Assembly (NCBI RefSeq): GCF_000731095.1
Contig: NZ_JMTZ01000012.1
Coordinates: forward strand, 1-64,000
DNA length: 64,000 nucleotides
Reading direction: 5' to 3'
DNA from: Lysobacter antibioticus
Lineage (GTDB): Bacteria; Pseudomonadota; Gammaproteobacteria; Xanthomonadales; Xanthomonadaceae
Shown: positions 55,660-64,000 of the stretch, in pieces
How the letters are laid out: the number at the start of each line of letters is the position of its first letter
How positions within the stretch are numbered: position 1 is the stretch's first letter
Notes under the pieces: generated by a model
Databases searched by the model: none
Told to the model about the DNA's origin: nothing
The model's input: only the letters and a program-made list of their open reading frames with translations
Made by a program: the position numbers and the translations under genes

Positions 55660-57225
55660 ATGCCATCGAGACAGAGCGCTTCACCCCGACCGGGCCTGCA
55701 CGCAGGCCCGAGGCTCATGAGCCTGACGTTCACCAGCCTGCAGTTGACCAGCTCGCAGTTCGCGGGCCTGCTGCTGTGCCTGGGCTTCGCCGGCACGGCC
55801 TCGGCCGCCAACCTCGCCTTGAACAAACCCGCCACCGGTTCGACCGCCTGCAACGCCAACGAAGCGCCGGCGAAGGCTTTCAACGGCAGCACCGGCGGCG
55901 GCAACAGCGACAAGTTCTGCTCCGCGGCCAGCAGCCGTTGGTTGCAAGTCGATCTCGGCGCCAGCCGTTCGATATCGAGTTTCGTGATCAAGCATGCCGG
56001 CGCCGGCGGCGAACCGGCGTCGTTCAACAGCAAGAGCTTCAACATCCAGACCTCGGCCAACGGCAACGCCTGGAGCACCGCGGTCAGCGTGAGCAACAAC
56101 AGCGCCAACGTCAGCACGCACCCGATCGCGGCGACCAGCGCGCGTTACGTCCGCCTCAACATCGCCACGCCGACCCAGGGCAGCGACAGCGCCGCGCGCA
56201 TCTACGAGTTCGAGGTCCACGACGCGCCGCCGGCCACCGAGAAGCTGGTGCAGGTGCTCGACCAGGTGCCGCAGTTCGGCATCTATCGCAGCACCGAGCC
56301 GACCACCTACACGCCGCCTGCGGGCGTACTGATGTGGAAGCGCGGCACCGAGTACGCGCGCAAGCTCAGCGACGCCGAGAAGGCCAAGATCGGCGACGAC
56401 GTCGCCCTGCGCATCGTCTATCACGCCCAGTGCGACCCCTACGATCGCTTCGCCTCGGCCTTCTTCATCAGCACGCCGAAGGGCATTGCGCCGACCGTCG
56501 ACACGCCGCGGGTGACCTTCACCGACTTCATTTCGCCGTTCAGCGACATGTGGCAGGGCGCGAAAGCGACCCGGGTGTATCCGGATGCGCCGATGAACCC
56601 CTATGCCGCGGCGCTGGCCAATCCCGACCGCGACATCTGGGTCGGCATCAGCGGCGGCGCCAATCCGCAATACGGCGGCGATGCCTGCGAACAACACGGC
56701 GTGACCGACCCGGCGATCGCCGAAGTCGGCTTCAAGTACTCGCTGGCGTTGGTCTCCACCCAGGCGCTCACGCCCGGCAGCGACCCCGACGTGATCGGCC
56801 TGCTGTCGCGTTCTTCGGAAAAGGACGACAGCATCGCCACCGCCACCGTCTCGCACACCGCCAACCTGGGCATCGCCACCCTCGCGGTCAGCATCGCCGG
56901 CTACGGCGCTTCCAGCGGCGGCCAGGAATACACCAACACCAACATCGCGGTGAAGCTCAACGGCACGCAGATCGCGACCTTCAGCACCAAGATCGATTGC
57001 GCGAGCTACGAGCAGTTCAGCCCGCGCGGCAACCCGGGCATCTTCCGCAACAACAACACCACCAACCCGCGCAGCTGGTGCCCGGGCGCGCTGGTGCCGA
57101 TGCGTTATTTCGACCTCGGCAACATCGCCGGCAAGACCCTGCAGGTCGGTCTCGGCGTCGGCAATCCCTCGCCGTGGACCGCCGACTCGCAATACGTGAC
57201 CAGCGTGAGCGTGCTCGAACACTGA
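55660..57225 (+). CDS. Secreted F5/8-type C (discoidin) and PNGase F-like fusion
   Basis: 521 residues. ATG 55660 has AAGGA in place; a second Met at residue 20 could also start the signal peptide (LLLCLGFAGTASA, ends near 49). Residues 51-187 are an F5/8 type C carbohydrate-binding domain (NLALNKPATGS, RWLQVDLGASRSISSFVI, ARYVRLN, IYEFEVHD). Residues about 200-521 resemble PNGase F: CDPYDR (258-263) equals its CDEWDR with the catalytic Asp (here Asp262), and FTDFISPF equals FITPY. GQEYTNTNIAVKLNG with Glu423 aligns with the PNGase F Glu206 strand, and RSWCPGALVPMRYFDL equals GWCPGMAVPTRIDVL. It would cleave the Asn-glycan amide bond of glycoproteins. Function inferred from motifs. Confidence 0.8.
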   Translation: MPSRQSASPRPGLHAGPRLMSLTFTSLQLTSSQFAGLLLCLGFAGTASAANLALNKPATGSTACNANEAPAKAFNGSTGGGNSDKFCSAASSRWLQVDLGASRSISSFVIKHAGAGGEPASFNSKSFNIQTSANGNAWSTAVSVSNNSANVSTHPIAATSARYVRLNIATPTQGSDSAARIYEFEVHDAPPATEKLVQVLDQVPQFGIYRSTEPTTYTPPAGVLMWKRGTEYARKLSDAEKAKIGDDVALRIVYHAQCDPYDRFASAFFISTPKGIAPTVDTPRVTFTDFISPFSDMWQGAKATRVYPDAPMNPYAAALANPDRDIWVGISGGANPQYGGDACEQHGVTDPAIAEVGFKYSLALVSTQALTPGSDPDVIGLLSRSSEKDDSIATATVSHTANLGIATLAVSIAGYGASSGGQEYTNTNIAVKLNGTQIATFSTKIDCASYEQFSPRGNPGIFRNNNTTNPRSWCPGALVPMRYFDLGNIAGKTLQVGLGVGNPSPWTADSQYVTSVSVLEH

Positions 57226-57233
57226 TCGCGCGC

Positions 57234-57266
57234 AGGACGCCGGCCGCTCGCGACGGCCGGCGTCCT
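57234..57266. terminator. Hairpin between convergent genes
   Basis: Arms AGGACGCCGGCCG / CGGCCGGCGTCCT (13 bp, perfect) with a 7-base loop directly after the discoidin/PNGase-like stop. There is no U-tract, so termination may need help. Confidence 0.55.
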
Positions 57267-57355
57267 CCTGGGTCGATGAAATCGCCTTGGTGGGCCGCGG
57301 CATCGGCGCAGCGGACAGGCGCGTCCCGGCGCCGGAATGGACCGTTTGCGGCCGG

Positions 57356-58396
57356 TTACGGCGCCTCGACCTCAAAGCCCTTGGCCTGCAGCTTGGCGAC
57401 GACGCCGTCGGCCTTGAGCAACTGCGATATCGGCAGGACGGTGAAGACCACCCGCTGTTCCTTCAGCGCGCCGTCGACGGCGTGATACCAGTGCTCGGCC
57501 ATCTGCGCCTGGACATCGTCCATACCGAGCTTCTGCGAGAAGCCCGAGCCGGTCAGTGCGTCCAGACAAGCCTCGTGCTGATCTTCGTAAGGCAAGGCAC
57601 GCAGCGCGTCGATGTCGCCGGTGGCCCAGGCATTGGCGCGCGTAGTCATGATCGCCAGGTCGGTTTCGAGCCGGTCCAGCGTCTTGCGGAAGCAGGCCAC
57701 GTCGTCGAGCGTGGTCGCATTGAAGGCCTTGAGGGTCTGTTTCGGATCCTCGACCTTGAGCGGCAGGCTGGTGGAGCGCGTTTCGATCCCGGCCGCCTCG
57801 ACCGCCTTGCGGATCGCCGGCCCGACGATGCCGGTTTCGTCGAGACCGCTTTTCTTCAGCGCCGCACGATAGAGCTCGCTCGCCGCGAACAGCGGCCGCC
57901 AGTTCTCGACGCTGTTGTCGCGGCCGATGTATTTGAGCTTCAACACCTGCCAACGCGCATGCAAGTCCGCCGGCAGCACGTCCTGCAGTTTCGCGCCGCC
58001 GGGGTTCTTGCGCAGCTTCAGCATCGAAGGCAACAACGACAGGCGCCCGAACAGGCCGATATCGGCGCTGACCGACAGGCGCGGCGGCTGCAATGCGAGC
58101 TGCGATTGCGCGATCGCGGCATCCATGTCGCGCGACAGCCAGGTGATGTCCTTGGGCAGCGGCGACAGCGTTCCCAGGATCCACAACACGCGATCGCCCT
58201 TGTGGAATTTCCACAGGCCGGGCCCCGGCTGCACGCCGGAAACCACCACCACGTCCATGTCGACGATGGGCGGCGGCGCCACGGCCGCCACGGCCGCGAC
58301 AGAGGACGGTGCACCGCCTTGCGTTGACGACGGCTGCGCCGCCGCGGGCGCGGCCAGCATCGCGGTCGCCAGACCTAACAGCAGCTTCCTTCGCAT
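57356..58396 (-). CDS. TraB/GumN family protein
   Basis: 346 residues with a signal peptide (KLLLGLATAMLAAPAAAQ). The TraB/GumN opening is clear: GLWKFHKGDRVLWILGTLSP (lW-x-G-x-x-x-xLxGT), followed by a helical bundle (LQDVLPADLHARWQVL, TTLDDVACFRKTLDRLETDL) and a C-terminal VVFTVLPISQLLKADGVVA then KLQAKGFEVE. The usual GT.H signature has TLSPLP here, so a histidine ligand of the Tiki/TraB protease fold is missing, and activity is doubtful. Single gene, convergent with the discoidin/PNGase-like gene. Likely periplasmic. Confidence 0.88.
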   Translation of the reverse strand: MRRKLLLGLATAMLAAPAAAQPSSTQGGAPSSVAAVAAVAPPPIVDMDVVVVSGVQPGPGLWKFHKGDRVLWILGTLSPLPKDITWLSRDMDAAIAQSQLALQPPRLSVSADIGLFGRLSLLPSMLKLRKNPGGAKLQDVLPADLHARWQVLKLKYIGRDNSVENWRPLFAASELYRAALKKSGLDETGIVGPAIRKAVEAAGIETRSTSLPLKVEDPKQTLKAFNATTLDDVACFRKTLDRLETDLAIMTTRANAWATGDIDALRALPYEDQHEACLDALTGSGFSQKLGMDDVQAQMAEHWYHAVDGALKEQRVVFTVLPISQLLKADGVVAKLQAKGFEVEAP

Positions 58397-58565
58397 CTCG
58401 GCGTTCTCCTTTGGTCGAACCGCAGTCGAGGCAGGGTTCGGCCACGATGGAAGCCCATCCGCGAGCCCGGCGCAAGTCGATCCGCCGCGACTGTCCCAGG
58501 CAATGCCTGCCGGTATGTCGCCGGCTGCTTCCGCCGCAGGCGCGAAGCTAAACGGCGCACAAAAG

Positions 58566-58589
58566 AAAAGCGGGCCGAAGCCCGCTTTT
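58566..58589 (-). terminator. Rho-independent terminator of pnp
   Basis: AAAAGCGGGC-CGAA-GCCCGCTTTT, a 10-bp stem with A/T tails, placed 27 bp after the pnp stop on the minus strand. Confidence 0.9.
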
Positions 58590-58615
58590 CTCGAATCCGA
58601 CGTTGCGCGTGCCGA

Positions 58616-60724
58616 TTACTCGGCGACGACGCCCTCGCCTTCTTCGACGGCCTTCATCGACAGGCGGATACGGCCCTGCTTGTCGACTTCCAGCACCTTG
58701 ACCTTGACCACGTCGCCTTCCTTGAGCTTGTCGCTGACCTTCTCGACGCGCTCGTTGGAGATCTGCGAGACGTGGACCAGACCGTCCTTGCCCGGCAGGA
58801 TCGTCACGAAGGCGCCGAAGTCCATGATCTTGGCGACCTTGCCTTCGTAGATGCGGCCCGGCTCGACGTCGGACACGATCTGGTCGATGCGCGCCTTCGC
58901 GGCCTGAGCGGCGGCGGCGTTGACCGAAGCGATGACGATGGTGCCGTCGTCCTGGATGTCGATCTGGGTGCCGGTTTCCTTGGTGATCGCCTGGATGGTC
59001 GAGCCGCCCTTGCCGATCACTTCGCGGATCTTGTCCGGGTGGATCTTCATGGTCAGCAGACGCGGCGCGTACTCGGACAGCTCGGTGCGCGATTCGGTGA
59101 GGGCGTGAGCCATCTCGCCGAGGATGTGCAGACGGCCGGCCTTCGCCTGGCCCAGCGCGACCTTCATGATCTCTTCGGTGATGCCCTGGATCTTGATGTC
59201 CATCTGCAGCGCCGAGATGCCCTCGGAGGTGCCGGCCACCTTGAAGTCCATGTCGCCGAGGTGATCTTCATCGCCCAGGATGTCCGACAGGACGACGAAG
59301 TTGTCGCCTTCCTTGACCAGGCCCATCGCGATGCCGGCGACCGGCGCCTTGATCGGCACGCCGGCGTCCATCAGCGCCAGCGAGCTGCCGCAGACCGAAG
59401 CCATCGAGGACGAACCGTTCGACTCGGTGATTTCCGAGACGATGCGGATGGTGTACGGGAATTCTTCCATCGTCGGCATCACGGCGAGCACGCCGCGCTT
59501 GGCGAGGCGGCCGTGGCCGATTTCGCGACGCTTCGGGCCCATCATGCGGCCGGCTTCGCCGACCGAGTAAGGCGGGAAGTTGTAATGGAACAGGAAGTGT
59601 TCCTTGTACTCGCCCGAGACGGCGTCGATGATCTGGCCGTCGCGCGCGGTGCCGAGGGTGGCGACCACGATGGCCTGGGTCTCGCCGCGGGTGAACAGCG
59701 AGGAGCCGTGGGTACGCGGCAGCACGCCGACGCGCGAAGCGATCGGACGCACGGTGTCGAGGGCGCGGCCGTCGATGCGGACCTTGGTGTCGAGCACCGA
59801 GTTACGCATGGTCTGGTACTCGAGCTCGCCGAATTCCTTCGACAGCTCCGAGGTGCTCCAGCCGTCGGCTTCGGCGCGGCCGGCGAGGCTCTGCAGCACG
59901 TCCTTCTTGATCGCGCCGATGGCGTCGCGGCGCTGCAGCTTGTCGCGCACTTGGAAAGCGGAGGCGAGCTGGCCGCCGACGGCTTCCTTCAGCGCGGCGA
60001 TCAGCGCCTCGTTCTTGACCGGAGCTTCCCACGTCGACGGCTTGGTGCCGGCTTCGACGACGAGCTCGTTGATGATGTTGATGACCTTCTGCATTTCGCG
60101 ATGGCCGAACATCACCGCGCCGAGCATGACGTCCTCGGACAGCATCTTGGCTTCGGATTCGACCATCAGCACCGCGTTCGAGGTGCCGGCGACGACGAGC
60201 TCGAGCTCGGATTCGGCCAGCTCGGCGGCGGTCGGGTTGAGCAGGTACTGGCCGTTCTTGTAACCGACCTTGGCCGCGCCGATCGGGCCCTGGAACGGGG
60301 TGCCGGCCAGCGCGAGCGCGGCCGAGGCACCGATCAGGGCCGGGATGTCGCCGTCGATTTCCGGATTCATCGACATGACCGTGGCGATGATCTGGACTTC
60401 GTTACGGTAGTCCTCCGGGAACAGCGGACGGATCGGACGGTCGATCAGGCGCGAGATCAGCGTTTCCTTCTCGGTCGCACGGCCTTCGCGCTTGAAGAAG
60501 CCGCCCGGGATGCGACCGCCGGCGTAGAACTTCTCCTGGTAATCCACGGTGAGCGGGAAGAAGTCCTGGCCTTCGCGCGCGCTCTTGGCGGCGACGGCCG
60601 TCACCAGCAACACGGTGTCCTCCATCTTCACGATGACGGCGCCGCCGGCCTGACGGGCGATTTCGCCGGTCTCCAGGGTCACCTGATGGTTGCCGTATTG
60701 GAAGGTCTTGGTAATTTTTGCCAC
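58616..60724 (-). CDS. pnp: Polynucleotide phosphorylase
   Basis: 702 residues from GTG 60724 ([20 protein letters not shown]), with AAGGA eight bases before it; the ATG further upstream lies in the leader. Two RNase PH cores: the first at 10-220 ([34 protein letters not shown]); the second at 310-540 with the phosphate/metal site region [36 protein letters not shown] and [22 protein letters not shown] domain at 555-615 ([16 protein letters not shown]) and S1 domain at 620-690 ([20 protein letters not shown]). It performs phosphorolytic 3'-5' RNA decay in the degradosome. It lies downstream of rpsO with a hairpin between. Confidence 0.97.
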   Translation of the reverse strand: MAKITKTFQYGNHQVTLETGEIARQAGGAVIVKMEDTVLLVTAVAAKSAREGQDFFPLTVDYQEKFYAGGRIPGGFFKREGRATEKETLISRLIDRPIRPLFPEDYRNEVQIIATVMSMNPEIDGDIPALIGASAALALAGTPFQGPIGAAKVGYKNGQYLLNPTAAELAESELELVVAGTSNAVLMVESEAKMLSEDVMLGAVMFGHREMQKVINIINELVVEAGTKPSTWEAPVKNEALIAALKEAVGGQLASAFQVRDKLQRRDAIGAIKKDVLQSLAGRAEADGWSTSELSKEFGELEYQTMRNSVLDTKVRIDGRALDTVRPIASRVGVLPRTHGSSLFTRGETQAIVVATLGTARDGQIIDAVSGEYKEHFLFHYNFPPYSVGEAGRMMGPKRREIGHGRLAKRGVLAVMPTMEEFPYTIRIVSEITESNGSSSMASVCGSSLALMDAGVPIKAPVAGIAMGLVKEGDNFVVLSDILGDEDHLGDMDFKVAGTSEGISALQMDIKIQGITEEIMKVALGQAKAGRLHILGEMAHALTESRTELSEYAPRLLTMKIHPDKIREVIGKGGSTIQAITKETGTQIDIQDDGTIVIASVNAAAAQAAKARIDQIVSDVEPGRIYEGKVAKIMDFGAFVTILPGKDGLVHVSQISNERVEKVSDKLKEGDVVKVKVLEVDKQGRIRLSMKAVEEGEGVVAE

Positions 60725-60942
60725 GGGTGGGTTCCTTCGGTATCTATGCGTTCCGGTCGGGGCCCTTGCCCCGCTCCGGTCGGTCGCCGGCGCCGGCGAC
60801 CAATAGGTGGGTGTGCGTTGCGCCGGTCCGACCGGCCGCGTTGCACGTGACCCGGTTTCGCCAGGTCGAAGCCATGCGCTCATCAAGCGCAGGCGGCGTT
60901 GCGTCCTGCAGCGCCACGCGGGTTTTCATGCCCGCCAAAACA

Positions 60943-60970
60943 AACCGCGGCGCATCGCTGCGCCGCGGTT
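60943..60970 (-). terminator. Hairpin terminator/attenuator between rpsO and pnp
   Basis: AACCGCGGCGCA-TCGC-TGCGCCGCGGTT: a 12-bp perfect stem followed on the minus strand by TGTTTTGG. Placed 11 bp after the rpsO stop, as the t1 terminator is in E. coli, where partial read-through feeds pnp. Confidence 0.85.
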
Positions 60971-60980
60971 GGGTGTCCGG

Positions 60981-61241
60981 TTAGCGGCGCAGACCGAGCT
61001 TTTCGATCAGAGCCTTGTAGCGATCGCCGTCTTTGCGCTTGAGGTAATCAAGCAGGCTGCGACGACGGTTGACCATCATCAGCAGGCCGCGGCGGCTGTG
61101 GTGATCCTGTTTGTGCTGCTTGAAGTGGCCGGTGAGCAACTCGATGCGAGCGGTGAGCAGGGCGACCTGGACTTCCGGCGAACCGGTGTCGGCGGCGCCG
61201 CGCTTGTTGTCTTCAATGATCTTGCTGGTGTCGATCGACAT
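60981..61241 (-). CDS. rpsO: 30S ribosomal protein S15
   Basis: 86 residues, the usual S15 length, starting [20 protein letters not shown]. The S15 signature is intact: [40 protein letters not shown] and [20 protein letters not shown]. It binds the 16S rRNA central domain and often represses its own translation. The upstream sequence lacks a strong Shine-Dalgarno. Gene order rpsO-pnp is conserved; the pair is separated by a terminator hairpin. Confidence 0.98.
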   Translation of the reverse strand: MSIDTSKIIEDNKRGAADTGSPEVQVALLTARIELLTGHFKQHKQDHHSRRGLLMMVNRRRSLLDYLKRKDGDRYKALIEKLGLRR

Positions 61242-61387
61242 GACTTATGTTCTCTGTAGATGCGGGGCCCGCAGAAGCGAATCGGTCGCGACAAAATCGC
61301 CCCGACGCACCGCCTGGCCCGCCGCTTGCTTTAGTGAGGATTGCCGTCCAAGCAGGTCCCGTTTGGAAGTGCTTGAAAAGCGGCGGG

Positions 61388-61393
61388 ATTGTA
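61388..61393 (-). promoter_or_regulatory. Candidate rpsO promoter, extended -10
   Basis: On the minus strand TGG-TACAAT (-10 TACAAT at 61388-61393, TG extension before it). The -35 is poor. It would give an approximately 140-base leader before rpsO. Confidence 0.45.
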
Positions 61394-61463
61394 CCAGCCC
61401 GCGGCGGCGAATGCGACCCGTGGGTCACTGGGCGGTGCCCGCCCGGACAGCTGCGACACCCGT

Positions 61464-62111
61464 TCAGTTACTGGTCGCCGGCTCGGCCTCTCCCGCCGCC
61501 TGCCCGGCCGCTTCCGGCGCCCAGGGACTGCCTGGCCGCGAACGCAGTCGCTTCAACAAATGGCGTATTTGCTGGAAATCCTTGGGCGGCTGCAGCCGCC
61601 AGCGCCCGTCGACCTTGCTCAGACTGATGATCCGCATCTCCCAGGCCGGACCGGCCCCGCCGCTTGCGTCATAGGTCGCCCGTCCCACCGCGTGATACAG
61701 GTCGGCCCCTTCGTAGAGCCCGCCGATGAGAGTCAGACTCTTCACTCGCTGCACCCCAGGCTGCCGGGTGAGGCCTGCCAGGAAGGTCGCGAAGAACTGG
61801 GCATCGTCCAGCGCTTTCAGTTCCCCTGGCGTCTTGCCGCCCAGCACCTCCAGGAATTCCGAGGGAATGAACTCGGGCTCGACCTGCTCGAAAACCTCGG
61901 TGAACACCTCGCGAATGTCCCTGAGCACCGCTGGATCGGCGAGATAGGCTGCGCACAACCCGTCATTGGAGACTGCGCAGCCGCGCGCCTGCTCGGCGAC
62001 CGTTTCCGGGCGGCTGCGATCGAGCCGCTGCAGCCATTCGGGCTCATCGGCGAATACCGGAGCAGCGATCGCCAGCAAACCGGCCAGCGCCGCACAAACG
62101 ATGGATTTCAT
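61464..62111 (-). CDS. Secreted hypothetical protein in the truB-rpsO interval
   Basis: 215 residues from ATG 62111 (MKSIVCAALAGLLAIAAPVF, signal cleaved near FA-DE); the frame open to 62318 is non-family sequence overlapping truB. The mature protein is helical with a REVFTEVFEQVEPEFIPSEF segment, a possible Cys pair (GCAVSNDGLC), and a strand series (QRVKSLTLIGGLYEGADLYH, WEMRIISLSKVDGRWRLQPP) that reads like a small NTF2/lipocalin-type sheet. Ends in a Pro/Ala-rich tail. No known family. It lies 58 bp after truB in the same direction, so may be in that operon. Function unknown. Confidence 0.78.
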   Translation of the reverse strand: MKSIVCAALAGLLAIAAPVFADEPEWLQRLDRSRPETVAEQARGCAVSNDGLCAAYLADPAVLRDIREVFTEVFEQVEPEFIPSEFLEVLGGKTPGELKALDDAQFFATFLAGLTRQPGVQRVKSLTLIGGLYEGADLYHAVGRATYDASGGAGPAWEMRIISLSKVDGRWRLQPPKDFQQIRHLLKRLRSRPGSPWAPEAAGQAAGEAEPATSN

Positions 62112-62169
62112 TGCGGCCCCTGCCCGTTGCGATTCGGTTCTGTGGTTGCTGCCGCCTCGCGGCAGCCGC

Positions 62170-63102
62170 TCAGCCGCCTTGCGCCGCCCAACGGAACAGG
62201 CGCTGCGGCTGCAGCCGCCCTTCGGCCTGGCGTAAACCGAGGCCCAGGCAGCGCCCGGCTTCGCCGAACACCGCCACCAGGCCCGGTTCTCCGGGCTCGC
62301 AGCTGACCGCCTGGCCATGGCCTAGGCGCTCGGCCGCGGTGGCATCCAGGCTGACCCGGCCGAAACCGCTCAGCCCGGCCTCGATCGGCAGCAGGCAGGC
62401 GTCGAGGGCGGGGTCGCTGCCCTGCTCGGCCAGTTCGCGCAGCGCATCGAGGGTGATCATGCGCGGCTGCATGAACGGTTCGACCCAGAGCCGGCGCAAG
62501 GTCGCGACGTGAGCGCCGCAGCCGAGGGCCTCGCCGAGGTCGCGGACCAGGCTGCGCACATAGGTGCCGGAGCCGCATTCGATGTGCAGCTCCAGGCGCG
62601 GGCCGTCGCGGCCGGTCACGCTCAAAGAGTGGACGACGACGTCGCGCTCGGGCGCTTCGATGACTTCGCCGCGGCGGGCCTTCGCATACAGCGGTTCGCC
62701 GCCCTGCTTGAGCGCGGAATAGATCGGCGCGCGCTGGCGGATCGGGCCGCGCAAGGGCGCCAAGGCGGCTTCGATCGCCGCGTCGTCGAATTCGGGCACC
62801 GGACGTTCGAGCAGGGGCGCGCCGTCGGCGTCGTCGCTGTCGGTGGTCAGGCCGAGCACCGCGGTCGCGCTGTAGGCCTTGCGCGCGCCGAGCAGCAGCC
62901 CGGCGATCTTGGTCGCTTCGCCGAAGCACAGCGGCAGCAGGCCGGTCGCGAGCGGGTCGAGGCTGCCGGTGTGGCCGCCCTTCTCCGCACGAAACAGATG
63001 ACGTGCCTGCTGCAGCGCCTGGTTGGAGCTGATGCCGGGGGGCTTGTCGAGCAGCAGCAAGCCGTCGACGTTGCGCCAATTGCGTTTACGCGTCGTGTTC
63101 AA
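62170..63102 (-). CDS. truB: tRNA pseudouridine(55) synthase TruB
   Basis: 310 residues from TTG 63102, the only plausible start near the family's N-terminus ([18 protein letters not shown]). No ATG lies between the upstream gene's stop and this region; the start overlaps that gene by 17 bp, suggesting coupling. The catalytic Asp49 is in [13 protein letters not shown], with further motifs [38 protein letters not shown] and [20 protein letters not shown]. It makes pseudouridine 55 in the T-loop of all elongator tRNAs. The C-terminus ends in a PUA-like short domain. Neighbours: rbfA and a GlcG/HbpS gene upstream. Confidence 0.96.
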   Translation of the reverse strand: MNTTRKRNWRNVDGLLLLDKPPGISSNQALQQARHLFRAEKGGHTGSLDPLATGLLPLCFGEATKIAGLLLGARKAYSATAVLGLTTDSDDADGAPLLERPVPEFDDAAIEAALAPLRGPIRQRAPIYSALKQGGEPLYAKARRGEVIEAPERDVVVHSLSVTGRDGPRLELHIECGSGTYVRSLVRDLGEALGCGAHVATLRRLWVEPFMQPRMITLDALRELAEQGSDPALDACLLPIEAGLSGFGRVSLDATAAERLGHGQAVSCEPGEPGLVAVFGEAGRCLGLGLRQAEGRLQPQRLFRWAAQGG

Positions 63103-63520
63103 GCAAGCCGTCCGCCCCTGCCTGCGCGATTTGCGCGTCCTGAACCGCCTGCATCCCGGACACGCCGATCGCACCGATCAACTCGCCGCCCACGATCAGG
63201 GGCAGCCCGCCATCCAACGGCAACAGACCATCGATTCCGAGCAATCGCAGCCCCAACCCGCCGGCAGCGACCGCGTCTTCGAACGCCTTGGTCGGACGGC
63301 GGAACTTGACCGCCGTCTCGGCCTTGGCCTGGGCCACGGGAATGCTGCCATATTGCGCCTGATCGAGCTTGTGCAACATCACCAGATGGCCGCCGCTGTC
63401 GACGATGGCGATGACCATCGGCCATTGCAGGCGTTCGGCCTCGGCCTGCGCGGCGCGCATGACCCGGCCGGCGGCCGCTAACGAAATCGGCGCGCCGTAA
63501 CGCGGCGGTGGCTGCGACAT
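63086..63520 (-). CDS. GlcG/HbpS family protein
   Basis: 144 residues, starting [20 protein letters not shown]. GlcG/HbpS signature: [55 protein letters not shown], then [20 protein letters not shown]. HbpS-type members bind heme or sense oxidative stress and are often secreted, but there is no signal peptide here, so it is cytoplasmic. It sits between rbfA and truB, which are usually adjacent, so it is an insertion into the translation operon. The stop overlaps the truB start by 17 bp. Confidence 0.92.
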   Translation of the reverse strand: MSQPPPRYGAPISLAAAGRVMRAAQAEAERLQWPMVIAIVDSGGHLVMLHKLDQAQYGSIPVAQAKAETAVKFRRPTKAFEDAVAAGGLGLRLLGIDGLLPLDGGLPLIVGGELIGAIGVSGMQAVQDAQIAQAGADGLLEHDA

Positions 63521-63715
63521 GCGAGGGCTCCTGCTCGGGCAAGAAAGAAGGGAAAGAACGCCGCGCGAAGGCGGTCGGGGTGCTGTGAGACGCGCCGCGC
63601 GCGTAGATCGGACAGAGCCACGATCGAGTCCTCGCGGATCGCGAACGACTGCGCCGGACTTGGCGGCTTCGCGCCGGTACCGACCGACGGACCGGGCGCC
63701 AGCGCCTGCCTGCGC

Positions 63716-64000
63716 TTACTCCGGCTTGGCGTCGCCGTCGCTTTGGCCGGCGGCCCGATCGCCGTCGGCTTCAGCGTCGGTTTCCAGCGGCGGCAGATCG
63801 CGCAACAGGATGCCGATGCGCTCGCCGCGATCGACCGAATCGTCGTAATGGAAATGCAGTTCGGGTACGTGACGCAGCTTCATCGCCCGGCCCAGCTGGT
63901 AACGCAGCTCGCGCGAGAGTTCCTTGAGCGCCTTGACGGCCTCCTTGGAACGCTCGGCCTGCAGCGCGGTCACGAACACCTTGGCATGGGCCAGGTCGCG
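63716..64000 (-). CDS. rbfA: Ribosome-binding factor A, 3' part (runs off window)
   Basis: The last 94 codons are visible. RbfA features: RDLAHAKVFVTALQ, LRYQLGRAMKLRHVPELHFH and DDSVDRGERI, as in the KH-like fold of RbfA. The C-terminal tail is acidic (LETDAEADGDRAAGQSDGDA then KPE), longer than in E. coli. RbfA matures the 30S subunit's 16S 5' end. The start lies beyond the right edge. A 195-bp gap with no gene separates it from the GlcG/HbpS gene. No terminator was recognised in that gap. Confidence 0.93.
   Translation of the reverse strand, partial: RDLAHAKVFVTALQAERSKEAVKALKELSRELRYQLGRAMKLRHVPELHFHYDDSVDRGERIGILLRDLPPLETDAEADGDRAAGQSDGDAKPE

Overview
The window is high-GC chromosomal DNA from a gammaproteobacterium of the Xanthomonadaceae, most likely Lysobacter or a close relative. 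The evidence is the lexA-imuA-imuB-dnaE2 cassette, a RegB/RegA pair, two TonB-dependent receptors, many secreted hydrolases (autotransporter subtilase, secreted subtilase, M16 peptidase, GH99-like and PNGase F-like enzymes) and REP-like palindromes of the GTAGGAGCGGCG type. I see no rRNA, tRNA, CRISPR array, prophage or transposase gene. Forty-eight protein-coding genes are supported, two of them cut by the window edges.

Layout. 1-3.4 kb: 5' part of a YadA-type trimeric autotransporter adhesin (minus) and a small orphan MbcA/ParS-like protein. 3.5-13.2 kb: subtilisin-like autotransporter, M16 zinc peptidase, several small or secreted proteins including a possible phasin, and a GNAT acetyltransferase. 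13.5-14.6 kb: complete Xre/MbcA-RES toxin-antitoxin pair. 14.8-18.2 kb: three-gene operon (DCC/DUF393 protein, TIGR01777-type epimerase with a membrane domain, DUF4166 protein) behind a GbsR/MarR-type regulator; the same 24-bp operator-like site precedes both the regulator and the operon. 18.6-24.7 kb: SOS mutagenesis cassette lexA-imuA-imuB-dnaE2, whose lexA start lies one base after a LexA-box palindrome. 25.1-25.7 kb: phosphatidylserine synthase.

26-36.7 kb looks like a 3-hydroxybutyrate (PHB oligomer) scavenging locus: secreted 3HB-oligomer hydrolase, NarL-type response regulator, SSF-STAC-PAS-kinase-REC hybrid sensor (CrbS/MxtR type), TonB-dependent receptor and GntP-family permease. A 13-bp motif of form GTACYTTCGKACA lies in both divergent promoter regions of this locus and ties the parts into one candidate regulon.

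36.9-43.2 kb: KP-43-like secreted subtilase, GH99-like endo-mannosidase, RegBA redox two-component system and a secreted small protein. 43.3-49.7 kb: a second TonB-dependent receptor and a DUF1800/DUF1501 pair. 50-55.3 kb: LysR regulator with divergent SDR genes, a DUF5671 pair, an NTF2-like protein and a short AraC regulator. 55.7-58.4 kb: secreted discoidin/PNGase F-like fusion and a TraB/GumN protein. 58.6-64 kb: translation/RNA operon rbfA - GlcG/HbpS - truB - secreted protein - rpsO - pnp on the minus strand.

Three 157-185 bp MITE-like elements with AGCAAATCCCCCC terminal inverted repeats and several REP-like copies sit between genes.
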